A stretch of DNA of 54,582 nucleotides from an uncultured Archangium sp. (GTDB taxonomy: Bacteria; Myxococcota; Myxococcia; Myxococcales; Myxococcaceae), in contig CAIVGN010000067.1 of NCBI GenBank assembly GCA_903905455.1, forward strand, positions 1 through 54,582, read 5' to 3'. The notes beneath the pieces were generated by a model that worked only from the letters and a program-made list of their open reading frames with translations, did no database searches and had not been told where the DNA came from. Positions 17,704 through 30,853 of the stretch are shown piece after piece. The position numbers and the translations under genes are program-made. How positions within the stretch are numbered: position 1 is the first letter of the stretch; each line of letters opens with the position of its first letter.

Positions 17704-19437
17704 TCAGCGCGACCCGCCGTCGAGGGTCGCCGAGGCGGTGGGCAACACCACCGAGTAGCGACCGCGATCATCGGAGATGGTCGAGCCGAGCAGGATGGAC
17801 GCCGGCTTCCCCTCGACCGTGGTGACGCGGAAGAAGCGCAGCTGCGAGTAGGGCACCGCCTGCGACACCTGCGTGCCCATCGTCCCCGTCACCAGGCCCG
17901 AGACCGCCCGCGCGGCCGAGAGCTGCACCAGGGGCAGATCGATGGTGGCGCCGGGCTGGCCCGATTGCGGGTCGAGCACGGCCTTGATGGTGACCAGGCG
18001 GCTGGCCAGCGGCAGCACCTCGGCGGGGAAGTACTCGAAGCGCCACTTGCCCGGGTCGAGCGGCATCTCGAAGGTGCCGTCGTCGGCGGTGATCGCCTCG
18101 GCGGGCTCCACGGGCAGGGCGCGAACGTCGCCGGTGTTGCCCTTCGTCTCCAGCTGCAGCGTCGCGCGCACCGTCACGCCCTGCGCCGGGCCGTCGCCGC
18201 CGGGGCGCTGGACCTGGCCGCGGGCCACGAGCCGATCTTCGAGGCTGAGGCGGTCGGGGCTGAGCGTCGCCGCTCCGTTGGCCACCTTGACCGTCACCGG
18301 CCGCTGCGAATAGGCGGCCCGGCTCCCGCGGGGGGGCACCACGGACAGCGTGAAGCTGCCCTCGGCCTTGCTGCCCAGCGAGAGCAGGCTGAACTCGCCG
18401 GCCGCGTTGGTCTCGACGATCTTCGAGCGGAAGGTGCCATCACCGGCCACCGTGCCTTCGAGCACCACCTGCGCACCGGCCACGGCCACGCCCTGGCTGT
18501 CGACGATGGTGCCGGTCGCCGTGGCCGCCGCGCCGTAGTCGCCGTACTCGAGCGAGAGGGCCGCCGGCAGTGGGGTGTCGATGAGGAAGCGCCGGGTGGG
18601 AATGGGCACGCCCGGCTCGCGGGGCGCGGCCACCAGCAGCAGCGACGTGCGGGTGCGGGCCTCGGGGCTGACGATCACCGCGAACTCGCCGGTGGTGCTG
18701 GCGATGGGGAAGCGCTGCGAGAGCGGCAGGTTGGTGGTGGGGTCGAAGAGCTGCAACTCGACCACCGGCACCTCGATGCCCGCCCTGGTGAAGGGTTCGC
18801 TGACCAGCAGCGGCTCGGGCGGCGCCAGGGTGGTGTCGAGCTTGCGGATCAGCTGGCCCGCGAGGGCCGGCGCGCCGTCGACCGAGGGGAAGGCGAAGGT
18901 GATCGAGGGAGTGCCGGTATCGGCGCCGACCTGGGCCATGGTGACCGCCGGGGGCACCACGCGATCGGCCGGGGTGGCGGTGATGGTGAAGTCACCTGCG
19001 CCCACCTTCATCTCGAAGAAGCCGCGCTCGGGGTGCTCGAAGCGGCCCTCGAAGCTGCGGGTGATGCCCGGCAGCAGCATGCTCTGCCCGACCGCGCGCA
19101 CCACCACGGCCTCGGTGTACGAGCTGCGCTCCAGCGGGCTCAGGGTCGAGACGGCGCGCAGGAACTGGCCGTTGAGCGAGAGGGCCTGGCCCAGTTCGAA
19201 GTTCTGGTTCGCCCCGAGGGTGCCGCTGGGGAGCGCGAAGTCGCGCGCGAACTGGCCGGTCAACGAGCCGCCCTCGACCTCCACCACGATGCCCTTGTTG
19301 GGGTCACCGCAGCCTTCGGCGAAGCACAGCTTGCCGTCGTCGCACTCGAGATCGCTGGAGCAGGCCGCCGACTGCGGTGCGCTCGTGCTGCCGCACCCGG
19401 CGAGCAATCCGATGAGGACCAGGGGGAGCGCCTTCAC
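17704..19437 (-). CDS. Lipoprotein with carboxypeptidase-regulatory-like domains
   Basis: 577 aa, GTG start. The lipobox is LLAGC within MKALPLVLIGLLAGCGS, and a short Cys-rich segment follows (CSSDLECDDGKLCFAEGCGD), common in myxobacterial surface lipoproteins. Repeated beta-sandwich units of CarboxypepD_reg type follow (GTIVDSQGVAVAGAQVVLEG, ARGQVQRPGGDGPAQGVTVRA). It is probably a surface or periplasmic binding or scaffold protein. Its start overlaps the stop of the upstream lipoprotein gene (GTGA), so the two are coupled. Confidence 0.75.
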   Translation of the reverse strand: MKALPLVLIGLLAGCGSTSAPQSAACSSDLECDDGKLCFAEGCGDPNKGIVVEVEGGSLTGQFARDFALPSGTLGANQNFELGQALSLNGQFLRAVSTLSPLERSSYTEAVVVRAVGQSMLLPGITRSFEGRFEHPERGFFEMKVGAGDFTITATPADRVVPPAVTMAQVGADTGTPSITFAFPSVDGAPALAGQLIRKLDTTLAPPEPLLVSEPFTRAGIEVPVVELQLFDPTTNLPLSQRFPIASTTGEFAVIVSPEARTRTSLLLVAAPREPGVPIPTRRFLIDTPLPAALSLEYGDYGAAATATGTIVDSQGVAVAGAQVVLEGTVAGDGTFRSKIVETNAAGEFSLLSLGSKAEGSFTLSVVPPRGSRAAYSQRPVTVKVANGAATLSPDRLSLEDRLVARGQVQRPGGDGPAQGVTVRATLQLETKGNTGDVRALPVEPAEAITADDGTFEMPLDPGKWRFEYFPAEVLPLASRLVTIKAVLDPQSGQPGATIDLPLVQLSAARAVSGLVTGTMGTQVSQAVPYSQLRFFRVTTVEGKPASILLGSTISDDRGRYSVVLPTASATLDGGSR

Positions 19438-19973
19438 GGGCAGGGCTCCACGTCGAGCACCCAGGTGAAGCTGTCGATGTACCCGTCATCGGTCACCGTC
19501 TCGCCGGTGGGGAGCACCACGGGGGGCCGGGTGACGTTGATCACCCCGTTGCTCACCTCGTCGAACTCGCTGTCGGCGACGTAGGCGGTCAGCAGGTGCG
19601 TGCCCGAGGCCAGGTTCGACAGCGCGTTGGTGAAGGACAACGAAGTCGGTGCTCCGACCGCCCGCTGCTTGCTGCCGTTGGGGGGCGTCTTGGTGGGCGC
19701 GTAGGGCAGGGCGCTGGGGCTCACGTCGATGAACCACAGGCTGCGCAGGGTGTCGCCGGTGTCTTCGTCTTCGACCGTGAGGCTGAAGGTCTTATTGGGG
19801 CAACCGCTCGACGAGTAGTAGGTGGTGCGCGGCGTGGGCGGAGCCTGGCCCACGATGCGGGGCGGGCTGTTTCGCTTGGGGGGCAGCGCGGCGATCACCT
19901 GGTCATCCTGAGGAATCAGGCACCCCAGAAGCGGGGTGCAGACGGTCAGGGCGCAAAGCAACAAGCCTGCCAT
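19434..19973 (-). CDS. Lipoprotein of unknown function
   Basis: 179 aa from the ATG at 19973. This start gives a proper lipoprotein signal (MAGLLLCALTVCTPLLGC), whereas an earlier TTG at 20018 would put 15 polar residues before it. The mature part contains a beta-rich, Ig-like region (TFSLTVEDEDTGDTLRSLWFIDV, LASGTHLLTAYVADSEFDE). Paired with the following lipoprotein gene by overlap. No named domain recognised. Confidence 0.65.
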   Translation of the reverse strand: MAGLLLCALTVCTPLLGCLIPQDDQVIAALPPKRNSPPRIVGQAPPTPRTTYYSSSGCPNKTFSLTVEDEDTGDTLRSLWFIDVSPSALPYAPTKTPPNGSKQRAVGAPTSLSFTNALSNLASGTHLLTAYVADSEFDEVSNGVINVTRPPVVLPTGETVTDDGYIDSFTWVLDVEPCP

Positions 19974-20020
19974 GGCCCGGCTGTCCTGCCTCCGCTGAGG
20001 TTCCAGGTGGTTACGCAACG

Positions 20021-21901
<1,881 letters not shown>

Positions 21902-21922
21902 CGAGTGCTCCTGTGAGGCTTC

Positions 21923-22858
21923 CTAGAAACCAATGGTGACGCCGGCACCGAGACCGCCGGGCGTGGGAAAGAAGCGCAGACGCGCCGTGGGCGGCGTCTC
22001 CTTGCGCTCGGTGACGACCTCGTCTTCGTGGCGCACCACCGCGTCGACGATGCCCACGGCCCACAGCGCGTAGAAGGCGGCGCCGGTGCTGTATTTGAGG
22101 ACCGACCACACGTCGCGCTCGCCCTGCCGGGCCAGCGGCACCGCTCGCACCGTGCGCGTGACGGGCTTGCCGTCGGACGTCAGGAGGCCGTCCCAGGGGA
22201 GGGTCACGTACTCGCGCAGCGACTCGATGGCGAAGAACGAGACGACGCTCAAGATGGCCATCACGCCCTCGGTCACCGCGAAGGCCACGCCGGCGCCGAC
22301 CCGGCCCTGCTGGAACTGGCCCGCGCCGAAGGGCACGAAGTTGAGCAGCATGGAGCGCTTCTCCACGGTGCGCACGGTGACCGACGAGGTGAGGAACTCG
22401 GCCTTGCGGCGCCGCTCTTCCTGCTCGGCCTGGAGCCGTTCGCGCTCGGCGGCGGCCCGCTTGTCCTGCTCGGCGCGAATGGCGATCTGCTGGCGCACCA
22501 GGTTGAGCGCGTCGCCGTTCTCGCGGCGAACCTGGTCGAACACGCGGATCGCCGGCGGGGGCACCGCGAAGGGATCCAGGATGTAGTCGGGGTTGATGCG
22601 TAGCAGCTGGAGGAACGAGGCCTGCGCGCCCTTGGGATCGCCGAGGTTGAAGGCCGAGAGCCCGACCAGCTCGTGCAGCTTCACCCGCTGGGGATCGGAG
22701 AAGTTGGTGACCTGGAGCGACTCGGTGGCCCGCTTCGACGCCTCGGCGTACTTGCCGGTGTCGTAGAGCGACTGGACGATCTCCATCTCCCGCTCGGGCA
22801 CCACCTGGGCCTGGGCCAGGCACGAGACGAGGGCGATCAACGCGAAGGCCTGCTTCAC
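21923..22858 (-). CDS. TPR-like membrane protein of signalling operon
   Basis: 311 aa with a signal peptide (MKQAFALIALVSCLAQAQ). Residues about 25-100 are TPR-like (LYDTGKYAEASKRATESL, GLSAFNLGDPKGAQASFLQL). A charged coiled coil (about 120-160) follows, then Gly-rich hydrophobic segments (LLNFVPFGAGQFQQGRVGAG) and a C-terminal membrane or strand region. Similar proteins recur in myxobacterial genomes, but no function is known to me. The ATG overlaps the kinase stop (ATGA). Confidence 0.7.
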   Translation of the reverse strand: MKQAFALIALVSCLAQAQVVPEREMEIVQSLYDTGKYAEASKRATESLQVTNFSDPQRVKLHELVGLSAFNLGDPKGAQASFLQLLRINPDYILDPFAVPPPAIRVFDQVRRENGDALNLVRQQIAIRAEQDKRAAAERERLQAEQEERRRKAEFLTSSVTVRTVEKRSMLLNFVPFGAGQFQQGRVGAGVAFAVTEGVMAILSVVSFFAIESLREYVTLPWDGLLTSDGKPVTRTVRAVPLARQGERDVWSVLKYSTGAAFYALWAVGIVDAVVRHEDEVVTERKETPPTARLRFFPTPGGLGAGVTIGF

Positions 22859-24654
22859 GGCGCCCCCCGATCGATGACCAGCGGGCGGCCCGGCGCGGCG
22901 TACTTCACGCCCCGGTCGACGACCTGGCCGGCCACGCTCACCTGGTACTCGACCTTGTGCCGCATCTCCTGGCTCCCGGCGGCGGGGGTGGCGAGGCGGA
23001 ACGGCGCGCTCTGCGACTCCTTCACCGTCATCTCCTTCGCGCCGACGCGCACCCGGGCATCGTCGGGCCAGCCGGTGAACGACACCAGCGAGGGCTTGAG
23101 CGGCGCCACCAACGGCACCTGGTCGCCCTTCGCCACCTCGACGCTCACGGTGCGGCCCTGCGACTCGCAGGCGTCACAGGTGACGGTGAAGCGGTGCCAG
23201 CCCGGCGAGACCTTGATCACGTGGCGCGCGAGCTCTTCGGAGGTCAGCGGGCCGTCGTCGACCTGCACGTGGCCGAAGGGGCGAACGATCACCGCCACCT
23301 CCACCAGCTCTGCGTTCGGCTTGACCACGGGCTTCAGGGGAGGCGTCACCACCACCGGGGGCTTCACCGGCTCGACGGGCACCTCGATCACCGGCGCCGT
23401 CTCGACCTTCACCGGCTCGGGGGGCCGGGGCCAGGTCACGCCGGCGAGCGTCACGTCGGTGGGCGAGAGCGGGAAGCGCGGGGTGTAGGGCTTCGGCGCC
23501 ATGGCCACGCGCACGCCCTGGAGCACGCTCATGGCCACGATGAACCCGACGCCGCCGATGAAGGCCAGCCGTTGCAGCCGCTTGACCCTCGCCTCGCGCT
23601 GCTTGCGGGCGCGCATCTGGCCCAGCAGCTCGTTGGCCCGCGCGTTCGATGGCTCGTGGGCCAGCACCTGGTTGAGGGCCGACATGGCGCGGGCCGACTT
23701 CTTCTCGGCGATGAGGCTCTCGGCGCGGGCGAGCAGGGCGGCGGTGATGCGGGGGGTGAGCTCCTTGCGGTAGCCCCGGGGCTCGAGGAAGAACTTCGCC
23801 AGCTCCTCGTGGGGCCGGGTCAGGCCCAGGCCGTTGAGGTACTCGGCCAGCGCGTCGCGCAGCTTGGCGGCGGTGGGGAAGCGGTTGCCGGGCTGGCGCT
23901 GCAGGCACTGCCCGATGATCTCCGCCAGCTCGTCGGACACCGTGGCCAGCACCTGCCGCGGGTCGTCGTACACGCAGTCGAGGATCTTCTTGAGCGTGGC
24001 CGTGGTGTTGGGCGCGGTGAAGGGCAGCTTCCCGGTCACGAAGAGGTACAGCATGGTGCCCAGCGAGAACACGTCGGCCTCGGCGCCGGCCTCTTCGCCT
24101 TCGATGATCTCCGGGGCCATGTGCGCGGGGCTCCCCACCAGCGCGCCGGTCATGGTCATCTTCTCGTCGCGGTCGAGGATCTTGGCGATGCCAAAGTCCA
24201 TCAGCTTGAGCACGCCGTCGTCGCGCACCATCACGTTCTCGGGCTTGAGATCGCGGTGCAGGATTCCGGACTCGTGGGCGTGGGCCAGGGCCGAGGCCAG
24301 CTCGTGCACCACCATGGCGGCGATCTCCGGCGGGGCCAGGGCCTCGTCGGTGATGAACTGCCGCAGCGTCTGCCCGCGGATGTACTCGGTGACGAGGTAC
24401 GCCTCGGTGGCCGACTCACCCGAGTAGTCGAACACCTCGAGGATGTTGGGGTGGTGCAGCCGGGCCACGGCCTTGGCCTCGCGCTCGAGGCGCTTGCGGG
24501 ACTCGACGCGGCCCGCGAGGTGAGGGTGGAGCACCTTGACCGCCACCTCGCGGTCCAGCGTGGTGTCGAGGCCCTTGTAGACGACACTCATCCCGCCCTG
24601 GCCGAGCTGCTCCAGGATCCGGTATCGCCCAATGTGGCGGCCGACGAGTGACAT
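22855..24654 (-). CDS. pkn4: Transmembrane Ser/Thr protein kinase, Pkn4-like
   Basis: 599 aa, complete Hanks-type kinase: Gly-rich loop LGQGGMSVVY (17-26), catalytic Lys40, HRDLKPEN (133-140), DFG 153-155, and MAPE (179-182). A single membrane helix (about 363-380) leads to an extracytoplasmic C-terminal part with Pro/Val-rich linker and PEGA-like beta segments. Its ATG shares one base with the 6-phosphofructokinase stop (TGATG). In Myxococcus xanthus a kinase encoded next to pfk, Pkn4, phosphorylates and activates Pfk (established knowledge). The same gene pair here makes orthology likely but unproven. Confidence 0.88.
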   Translation of the reverse strand: MSLVGRHIGRYRILEQLGQGGMSVVYKGLDTTLDREVAVKVLHPHLAGRVESRKRLEREAKAVARLHHPNILEVFDYSGESATEAYLVTEYIRGQTLRQFITDEALAPPEIAAMVVHELASALAHAHESGILHRDLKPENVMVRDDGVLKLMDFGIAKILDRDEKMTMTGALVGSPAHMAPEIIEGEEAGAEADVFSLGTMLYLFVTGKLPFTAPNTTATLKKILDCVYDDPRQVLATVSDELAEIIGQCLQRQPGNRFPTAAKLRDALAEYLNGLGLTRPHEELAKFFLEPRGYRKELTPRITAALLARAESLIAEKKSARAMSALNQVLAHEPSNARANELLGQMRARKQREARVKRLQRLAFIGGVGFIVAMSVLQGVRVAMAPKPYTPRFPLSPTDVTLAGVTWPRPPEPVKVETAPVIEVPVEPVKPPVVVTPPLKPVVKPNAELVEVAVIVRPFGHVQVDDGPLTSEELARHVIKVSPGWHRFTVTCDACESQGRTVSVEVAKGDQVPLVAPLKPSLVSFTGWPDDARVRVGAKEMTVKESQSAPFRLATPAAGSQEMRHKVEYQVSVAGQVVDRGVKYAAPGRPLVIDRGAP

Positions 24655-25736
24655 CAGGCTCCGAAGGAGATCCCCATCGACTTCGCCAGGCGAACCTTGT
24701 CGCTGCCGAGGTCGACGTGCCGTTCCTTGCGCGACTCACCCAGCGGGCTGAAGCCCAGCTTGCCGTCGCGCAGGCACACCATGTGGTCCCACTTCTCGTC
24801 GCGCACCAGGTCGAGCACCATGGCCCCGTAGAGCGAGGCCAGCACGCGATCAGCCGGGCTTGGCGTGCCGCCGCGCTGCAGGTGGCCCAGCACCGTCACC
24901 CGCAGCTCGGCCTCGAGCCGGGGGGCGAGGAGATCGGCGAGCACCTTGCCCGAGCCACCCAGCCGCACCACGCCGCGCCCGGGCACGGTGTTCGCTTCTT
25001 CGACCACGGCCTGGCGCCCGCCCGTGGGGAACGCGCCCTCGGAGATGGCCACGATGGCGAACTTCTTGGTCTCCCACATCTCGGTCAGGCGGGCGACGAT
25101 GTGGTCCACGTCGTAGGGCTGCTCGGGGATGAGGATGAAGTCGGCCCCGCCGGCCAGCCCGCCCTCGAGCGTGAGGAAGCCCGCGTTGCGGCCCATGATC
25201 TCCACCACCATCACCCGCTGGTGCGCCTCGGCGGTGGTGTGCAGCCGGTCGATGGCCTCGGAGATCACCCCCACCGCGGTGTCGAAGCCGAAGGTCTGAT
25301 CCGTGCCCGAGAGATCGTTGTCGATGGTCTTGGGGCAGCCGACGACCTTCAGGCCGCGCTCCGCCATCTTGTGCGCCATGGTCAACGTGCCGTCGCCGCC
25401 GATGCACACCAGGCCGTCGAGCTTCAGGTCGCGCGCGCGCTGCAACACCACGTCGCTCACGTCCCGGGTCACCAGCTTGCCGTCTTCCTTCACCGGCCAC
25501 GCAAACGGGTCGGCCTTGTTCGACGTGCCGAGGATCGTGCCGCCCTTCTGGTGAATGCCGCGCACCTCGTCGAGGCCCAGGGGCATCGTGAGGTTCGGGA
25601 GGATCAACCCCTCGTAGCCGTTCTGCACGCCCACGAATTCGTAGCCCAGCTCGCTGACTCCGCGACGCACCAGGGCCCGCAACACCGCATTCAGGCCTGG
25701 GCAATCGCCGCCGCCGGTCAGCACTCCAAGTCGCAT
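24654..25736 (-). CDS. pfkA: 6-phosphofructokinase
   Basis: 360 aa from the ATG at 25736, with a GGAGGG ribosome site directly upstream. Converts fructose 6-phosphate to the 1,6-bisphosphate in glycolysis. Motifs: LTGGGDCPGLNAV, ICIGGDGT-type VCIGGDGTLTMAHKM, the catalytic PKTIDND loop, MGRNAGF and an HLQRGGTPSPADR segment. The GGDGT context (Gly after GGD) fits ATP-dependent enzymes. A Thr at residue 223 (EMWETKKF) lies close to where the regulatory Thr226 of the M. xanthus enzyme would be expected, an inference from position alone. Confidence 0.95.
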   Translation of the reverse strand: MRLGVLTGGGDCPGLNAVLRALVRRGVSELGYEFVGVQNGYEGLILPNLTMPLGLDEVRGIHQKGGTILGTSNKADPFAWPVKEDGKLVTRDVSDVVLQRARDLKLDGLVCIGGDGTLTMAHKMAERGLKVVGCPKTIDNDLSGTDQTFGFDTAVGVISEAIDRLHTTAEAHQRVMVVEIMGRNAGFLTLEGGLAGGADFILIPEQPYDVDHIVARLTEMWETKKFAIVAISEGAFPTGGRQAVVEEANTVPGRGVVRLGGSGKVLADLLAPRLEAELRVTVLGHLQRGGTPSPADRVLASLYGAMVLDLVRDEKWDHMVCLRDGKLGFSPLGESRKERHVDLGSDKVRLAKSMGISFGA

Positions 25737-25862
25737 CAACCCTCCAGAATCATGAAGGCAAGCCTGTCAGTAGGACACCGGAGCGTATGACATGCGCGCC
25801 CCAAGGCACCAGCGCTTCCTGACAGTTACGTCAGAGGGCTCTGGCGTGGATGACGCGGTGGG

Positions 25863-26333
25863 TCAGGTGCGCTTGCGGGCGGTGATGCGGTCGAGCAGGC
25901 GCCCGAGCACGACTTCCCGGTTCGCCCCGGGCTGCCGCGTGGGGCTGGCGACCTGGGCCAACTGGAAGAGCTCGGCGAGGCGTTCCTTCACCAGGTCCCA
26001 GTCGGGGCGCTCGGTGAGGAGCTTGCGGTAGACGGTGATCGCCTCGGCGTAGCGGCCCGCGGCGGCGAGCGACTCAGCCTCGTGCATCGGGCTCTTGAAG
26101 GTGCCGCTGGACTCGACCCGGGCCACGGCGACGCGGCGGCGCTCGGCCGGGTCCATGCTCTCTTCGAGCATCGCGAGGCGCTCGGCGAGGCTCGCGTCTC
26201 CGGGGAACTCGTGCGCGAGCTTCTGCAGCAGGGCCCACGCCTCCGACAGCTCGCCCCGGCGGAGGTGCCGGTCGGACTGGCTCTCGAGCGCTGTGCGTTC
26301 CCCGGGCGTCATCGGCAAGGCGAGTTGAAGCAC
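25863..26333 (-). CDS. TPR-like hypothetical protein
   Basis: 156 aa, all-helical and charged, with two TPR-like units (DRHLRRGELSEAWALLQKLAHEFPG and AAGRYAEAITVYRKLLTERPD regions). No signal peptide or membrane helix, so cytoplasmic. It stands alone on the minus strand between pfkA and a divergent membrane protein gene. Function unknown. The 126 bp between this gene and pfkA hold the likely pfkA promoter, where CTGTCAG/CTGACAG elements occur in opposite orientation. Confidence 0.65.
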   Translation of the reverse strand: MLQLALPMTPGERTALESQSDRHLRRGELSEAWALLQKLAHEFPGDASLAERLAMLEESMDPAERRRVAVARVESSGTFKSPMHEAESLAAAGRYAEAITVYRKLLTERPDWDLVKERLAELFQLAQVASPTRQPGANREVVLGRLLDRITARKRT

Positions 26334-26388
26334 AGCCCATGGGGCAGGTCACTTCTTCCGCCGTCCCGTGGGCTACGGTGCCGCGGCG

Positions 26389-27051
26389 ATGCGCGGGTCG
26401 GGTCTTCTCATGGCGTGCCTCCTGCTCTGCGGCGCCGCGGAGCCGCTGGGCCCGGTCGTCCGCCAGGACGGCTTTCAGTTCAAGCCGCCGAAGGCCTTCC
26501 GCATGGCGCGCATGGACCTCTTCCACGGTACCCACGTGGGCGCGGTGACGCGCAACGTGGCGGTGACCCGGTACCTGAGCGCCGCGCTGCTCGACGGGGA
26601 AGGGGAGGACGCGGCCTCGCTCCTGCTCTCGGTGATCGAAGAGCCGCTGACCCTGGGGCCCTCGTCGCGTGACGAGTTTTCGACGGCCGTGGTGCGCCAC
26701 GTACACGACGAGCTGGGGCAACCCTTTCAGCTCGAGCGCGCGGAGGTGACCAACGGGCGGGTCGAGGTGCTGGGCTCCATCCGCCAGGGCAGCCAGCTGC
26801 GCCGGGTGCTCGTCGCCGCCTGGCCCGGCGAGGGGCGGCACGTGGTGGCGCTGTGCAGCGCGCCGGCCGGCCGGTGGGAAGCGCTGGCGCCGGTGCTCGC
26901 CGAGAGCTTCAGCTCCCTGAAGCTGGAGCCAGTCTCGTCGTCGCGGCTCCCGCAGCGCTACGTGTGGGCCTTCGCGACCCTGGTGGCCGCGATGTTGATG
27001 ATCTCCGTCGGGCTCTGGCGGCGAAGGCAGGCCTCGCGGTCCGAGGGCTGA
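26389..27051 (+). CDS. Exported or membrane protein with C-terminal membrane anchor
   Basis: 220 aa from the ATG at 26389. The N-terminus MRGSGLLMACLLLCGAAE looks like a signal peptide with a possible lipobox (LLLC). The middle is beta-rich, and a C-terminal membrane helix (WAFATLVAAMLMISVGLW) ends in an Arg-rich stop-transfer tail (RRRQASR). An earlier in-frame start at 26368 is possible but adds no signal sequence. Known function not recognised. Confidence 0.6.
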   Translation: MRGSGLLMACLLLCGAAEPLGPVVRQDGFQFKPPKAFRMARMDLFHGTHVGAVTRNVAVTRYLSAALLDGEGEDAASLLLSVIEEPLTLGPSSRDEFSTAVVRHVHDELGQPFQLERAEVTNGRVEVLGSIRQGSQLRRVLVAAWPGEGRHVVALCSAPAGRWEALAPVLAESFSSLKLEPVSSSRLPQRYVWAFATLVAAMLMISVGLWRRRQASRSEG

Positions 27052-27061
27052 GCGGCCCCTC

Positions 27062-27589
27062 TCAGTTGGAGACGACGTCGACTGCGACCGAGCCCAGCTC
27101 CTTGTCGCCCCGGCTCACCTTGATCGTCCACTTGCCGATCTTGTTGAAGTTGTTGCCGCGCCAGCCGCGCGTGCGCCCGAAGCCCGCCACGGGGATGTCC
27201 ACGGTCTGCCGCACCGCGCCCTCGTGGAGGAACTGGATCTGCACGTCCTCGTACTTGCCCTCTTTGGGGCAGTACCACTGCAGCCAGGCGAAGACGGTGG
27301 TGCCCTTCTTGACCGGCCCGGTGGCCACCTCGACGCACTGGAACTGCGTCGGGCTGCCCTTGGTGTTGTCGATCTTGAGGCAGGGGATCACGTCGAGCAG
27401 CGCCGGCCCCCGGTCCTTGCCGTTCTCGAGGTAATCCACGACCTGCTTGATCATCTCGGCCGAGGGCGGCGGCTCCAGCGGGCCCACCGGCGCGGGGGCC
27501 CCGGCGTCCTGGGCGGGGGTTCCGGCGTCCTGCGCGAAGGAGAACGACGAGACACACACCACGGCAGCAATCACGGCCCGACGAATCAT
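27062..27589 (-). CDS. Secreted hypothetical protein
   Basis: 175 aa from the ATG at 27589, which gives a clean signal peptide (MIRRAVIAAVVCVSSFSFAQ). A GTG at 27598 would add three residues. A repeated DAG(T/A)PAQDAGAPAP linker follows, then a beta-rich domain with Cys pairs (PCLKI, QCVEVA, WYCPKEG). It is probably periplasmic. Divergent from lepA with about 100 bp between the starts. Confidence 0.65.
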   Translation of the reverse strand: MIRRAVIAAVVCVSSFSFAQDAGTPAQDAGAPAPVGPLEPPPSAEMIKQVVDYLENGKDRGPALLDVIPCLKIDNTKGSPTQFQCVEVATGPVKKGTTVFAWLQWYCPKEGKYEDVQIQFLHEGAVRQTVDIPVAGFGRTRGWRGNNFNKIGKWTIKVSRGDKELGSVAVDVVSN

Positions 27590-27692
27590 GCGGCACACCC
27601 CCGGAAGGAAAAAGACCGCCCGAGTGTGCCTAACCGGCCGCCCGGGAGGAATGGATTTCGAGAAGGGTGGGTGCTAGTCGCGACGGACGCTC

Positions 27693-29504
<1,812 letters not shown>

Positions 29505-29505
29505 C

Positions 29506-30828
29506 GTGGCCGCTGCGCCGACGCCCACCCTCGCCAAGGCCGTGCTCGCGCGGCTCAGCGCGGACGACCAGAAGACCGTCAACACGTGGCGCTGGCACGA
29601 TCGCCTGGTGAGCCTGTGGGCCCCGGTGACCGTGCTGGCGATCCTCTTCGCCGTGTACCTCACCATCGTCGAGACGGCGGTGTGCACCTACCTGTGGCTC
29701 CAGCCGCTGATGCAAGGCGTGGGGCTGCTGTGCTTCGCGTGGTGGGCGGTGCTGCTGGTGGTTCGCACGCCCGTGGCGAAGAAGTGGAACGACGCCCGCG
29801 ACGCGAGGTACCGCGCCGAGGAGATCCTCACCGAGGTCGAGGCCACCGCCCAGCGCGCCCGCAAGCACCTCAAGGACAAGGCCTGGGACGACGTGGTCGC
29901 GGCCTGCGAGGGCCAGGTGCGCGCGTTCGGCAAGCCGGCCGAAGAAGTGCGGGCCGCCACGCGCGTGCTGGAGCAGACCTGGGACAAGCACCTCAAGGCC
30001 CACAAGGGCGGGCTGCTCGATCTCGGCGGCGGCTTCGTGCGCGCCCTGGCCATCGCGCTCGCGTTCCGCGCGGTGCTCCTCGACCCCTTCAAGATCCCCT
30101 CGGGATCGATGATCCCCACGCTCGAGCTGGGCGACCAGATCTTCGTCAACAAGTTCATCTACGGCGTGCGCCTGCCGTTCACCAACAACGTGCCCTTCGT
30201 GATCGTCCGCCCGCCGAAGCGCGGCGACGTGATCGTCTTCAACAACCCGGTGCGCCAGGAGGTCGACTACATCAAGCGCGTGGTCGGCGTGGCCGGCGAC
30301 AGCCTCGAGTTCACCGACGAGGGCCTGGTGATCAACGGGAAGCTCGCCGAGCGCACCTCGGAGAACGAGCAGTACCGGTTCTGGGAACACAACGAGGTGC
30401 AGGTCACCAGCCTCGAGGGCCTCAAGTACTGGGTCAGCACCTGGCGCGACGACGACTGGGTCGACCGCCCCGAAGGCCTGTACCGCGAGACCTTCGACGG
30501 CGTGCCCCACCTGGTCCTCGACGAGCCCGGCCGCCGCCGCTCGACCCTCGACAAGATGACCCAGGGCACCAGCACGAAGGTCCCCGAGGGGTCGGTGTTC
30601 GTCATGGGCGACAACCGCAACAACTCGGCCGACAGCCGCTTTGGCCTGGGCGTCACCCAGGGCTTCGAGTTCGTGCCTTACGGGTCGATCAAGGGCAAGG
30701 CCACGGTGATCTGGTTTTCCCTCTCCCACGGGGGCTTCCTGAGCTCGCTCTTCGGGGGCACCGGCATCCGCTACGATCGGTTCTTCACCCCGGTCACCAT
30801 GTGCGGGGACGAGAAGCCCCGGAAGTAG
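29506..30828 (+). CDS. lepB: Signal peptidase I
   Basis: 440 aa, GTG start. Type I signal peptidase cleaving exported pre-proteins at the membrane. Two N-terminal membrane helices (about 40-75) are followed by a charged insert (about 90-165) and a further hydrophobic segment before the catalytic Ser201 (PSGSMIPTLELGDQ). The general-base Lys257 is in YIKRVVGVAGD, and the GDNRNNSADSRFGLG signature is present. It is longer than E. coli LepB because of the N-terminal insert. Directly behind lepA. Confidence 0.95.
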   Translation: MAAAPTPTLAKAVLARLSADDQKTVNTWRWHDRLVSLWAPVTVLAILFAVYLTIVETAVCTYLWLQPLMQGVGLLCFAWWAVLLVVRTPVAKKWNDARDARYRAEEILTEVEATAQRARKHLKDKAWDDVVAACEGQVRAFGKPAEEVRAATRVLEQTWDKHLKAHKGGLLDLGGGFVRALAIALAFRAVLLDPFKIPSGSMIPTLELGDQIFVNKFIYGVRLPFTNNVPFVIVRPPKRGDVIVFNNPVRQEVDYIKRVVGVAGDSLEFTDEGLVINGKLAERTSENEQYRFWEHNEVQVTSLEGLKYWVSTWRDDDWVDRPEGLYRETFDGVPHLVLDEPGRRRSTLDKMTQGTSTKVPEGSVFVMGDNRNNSADSRFGLGVTQGFEFVPYGSIKGKATVIWFSLSHGGFLSSLFGGTGIRYDRFFTPVTMCGDEKPRK

Positions 30829-30853
30829 TCAGCGACGCTGCTTGACGCACCGC

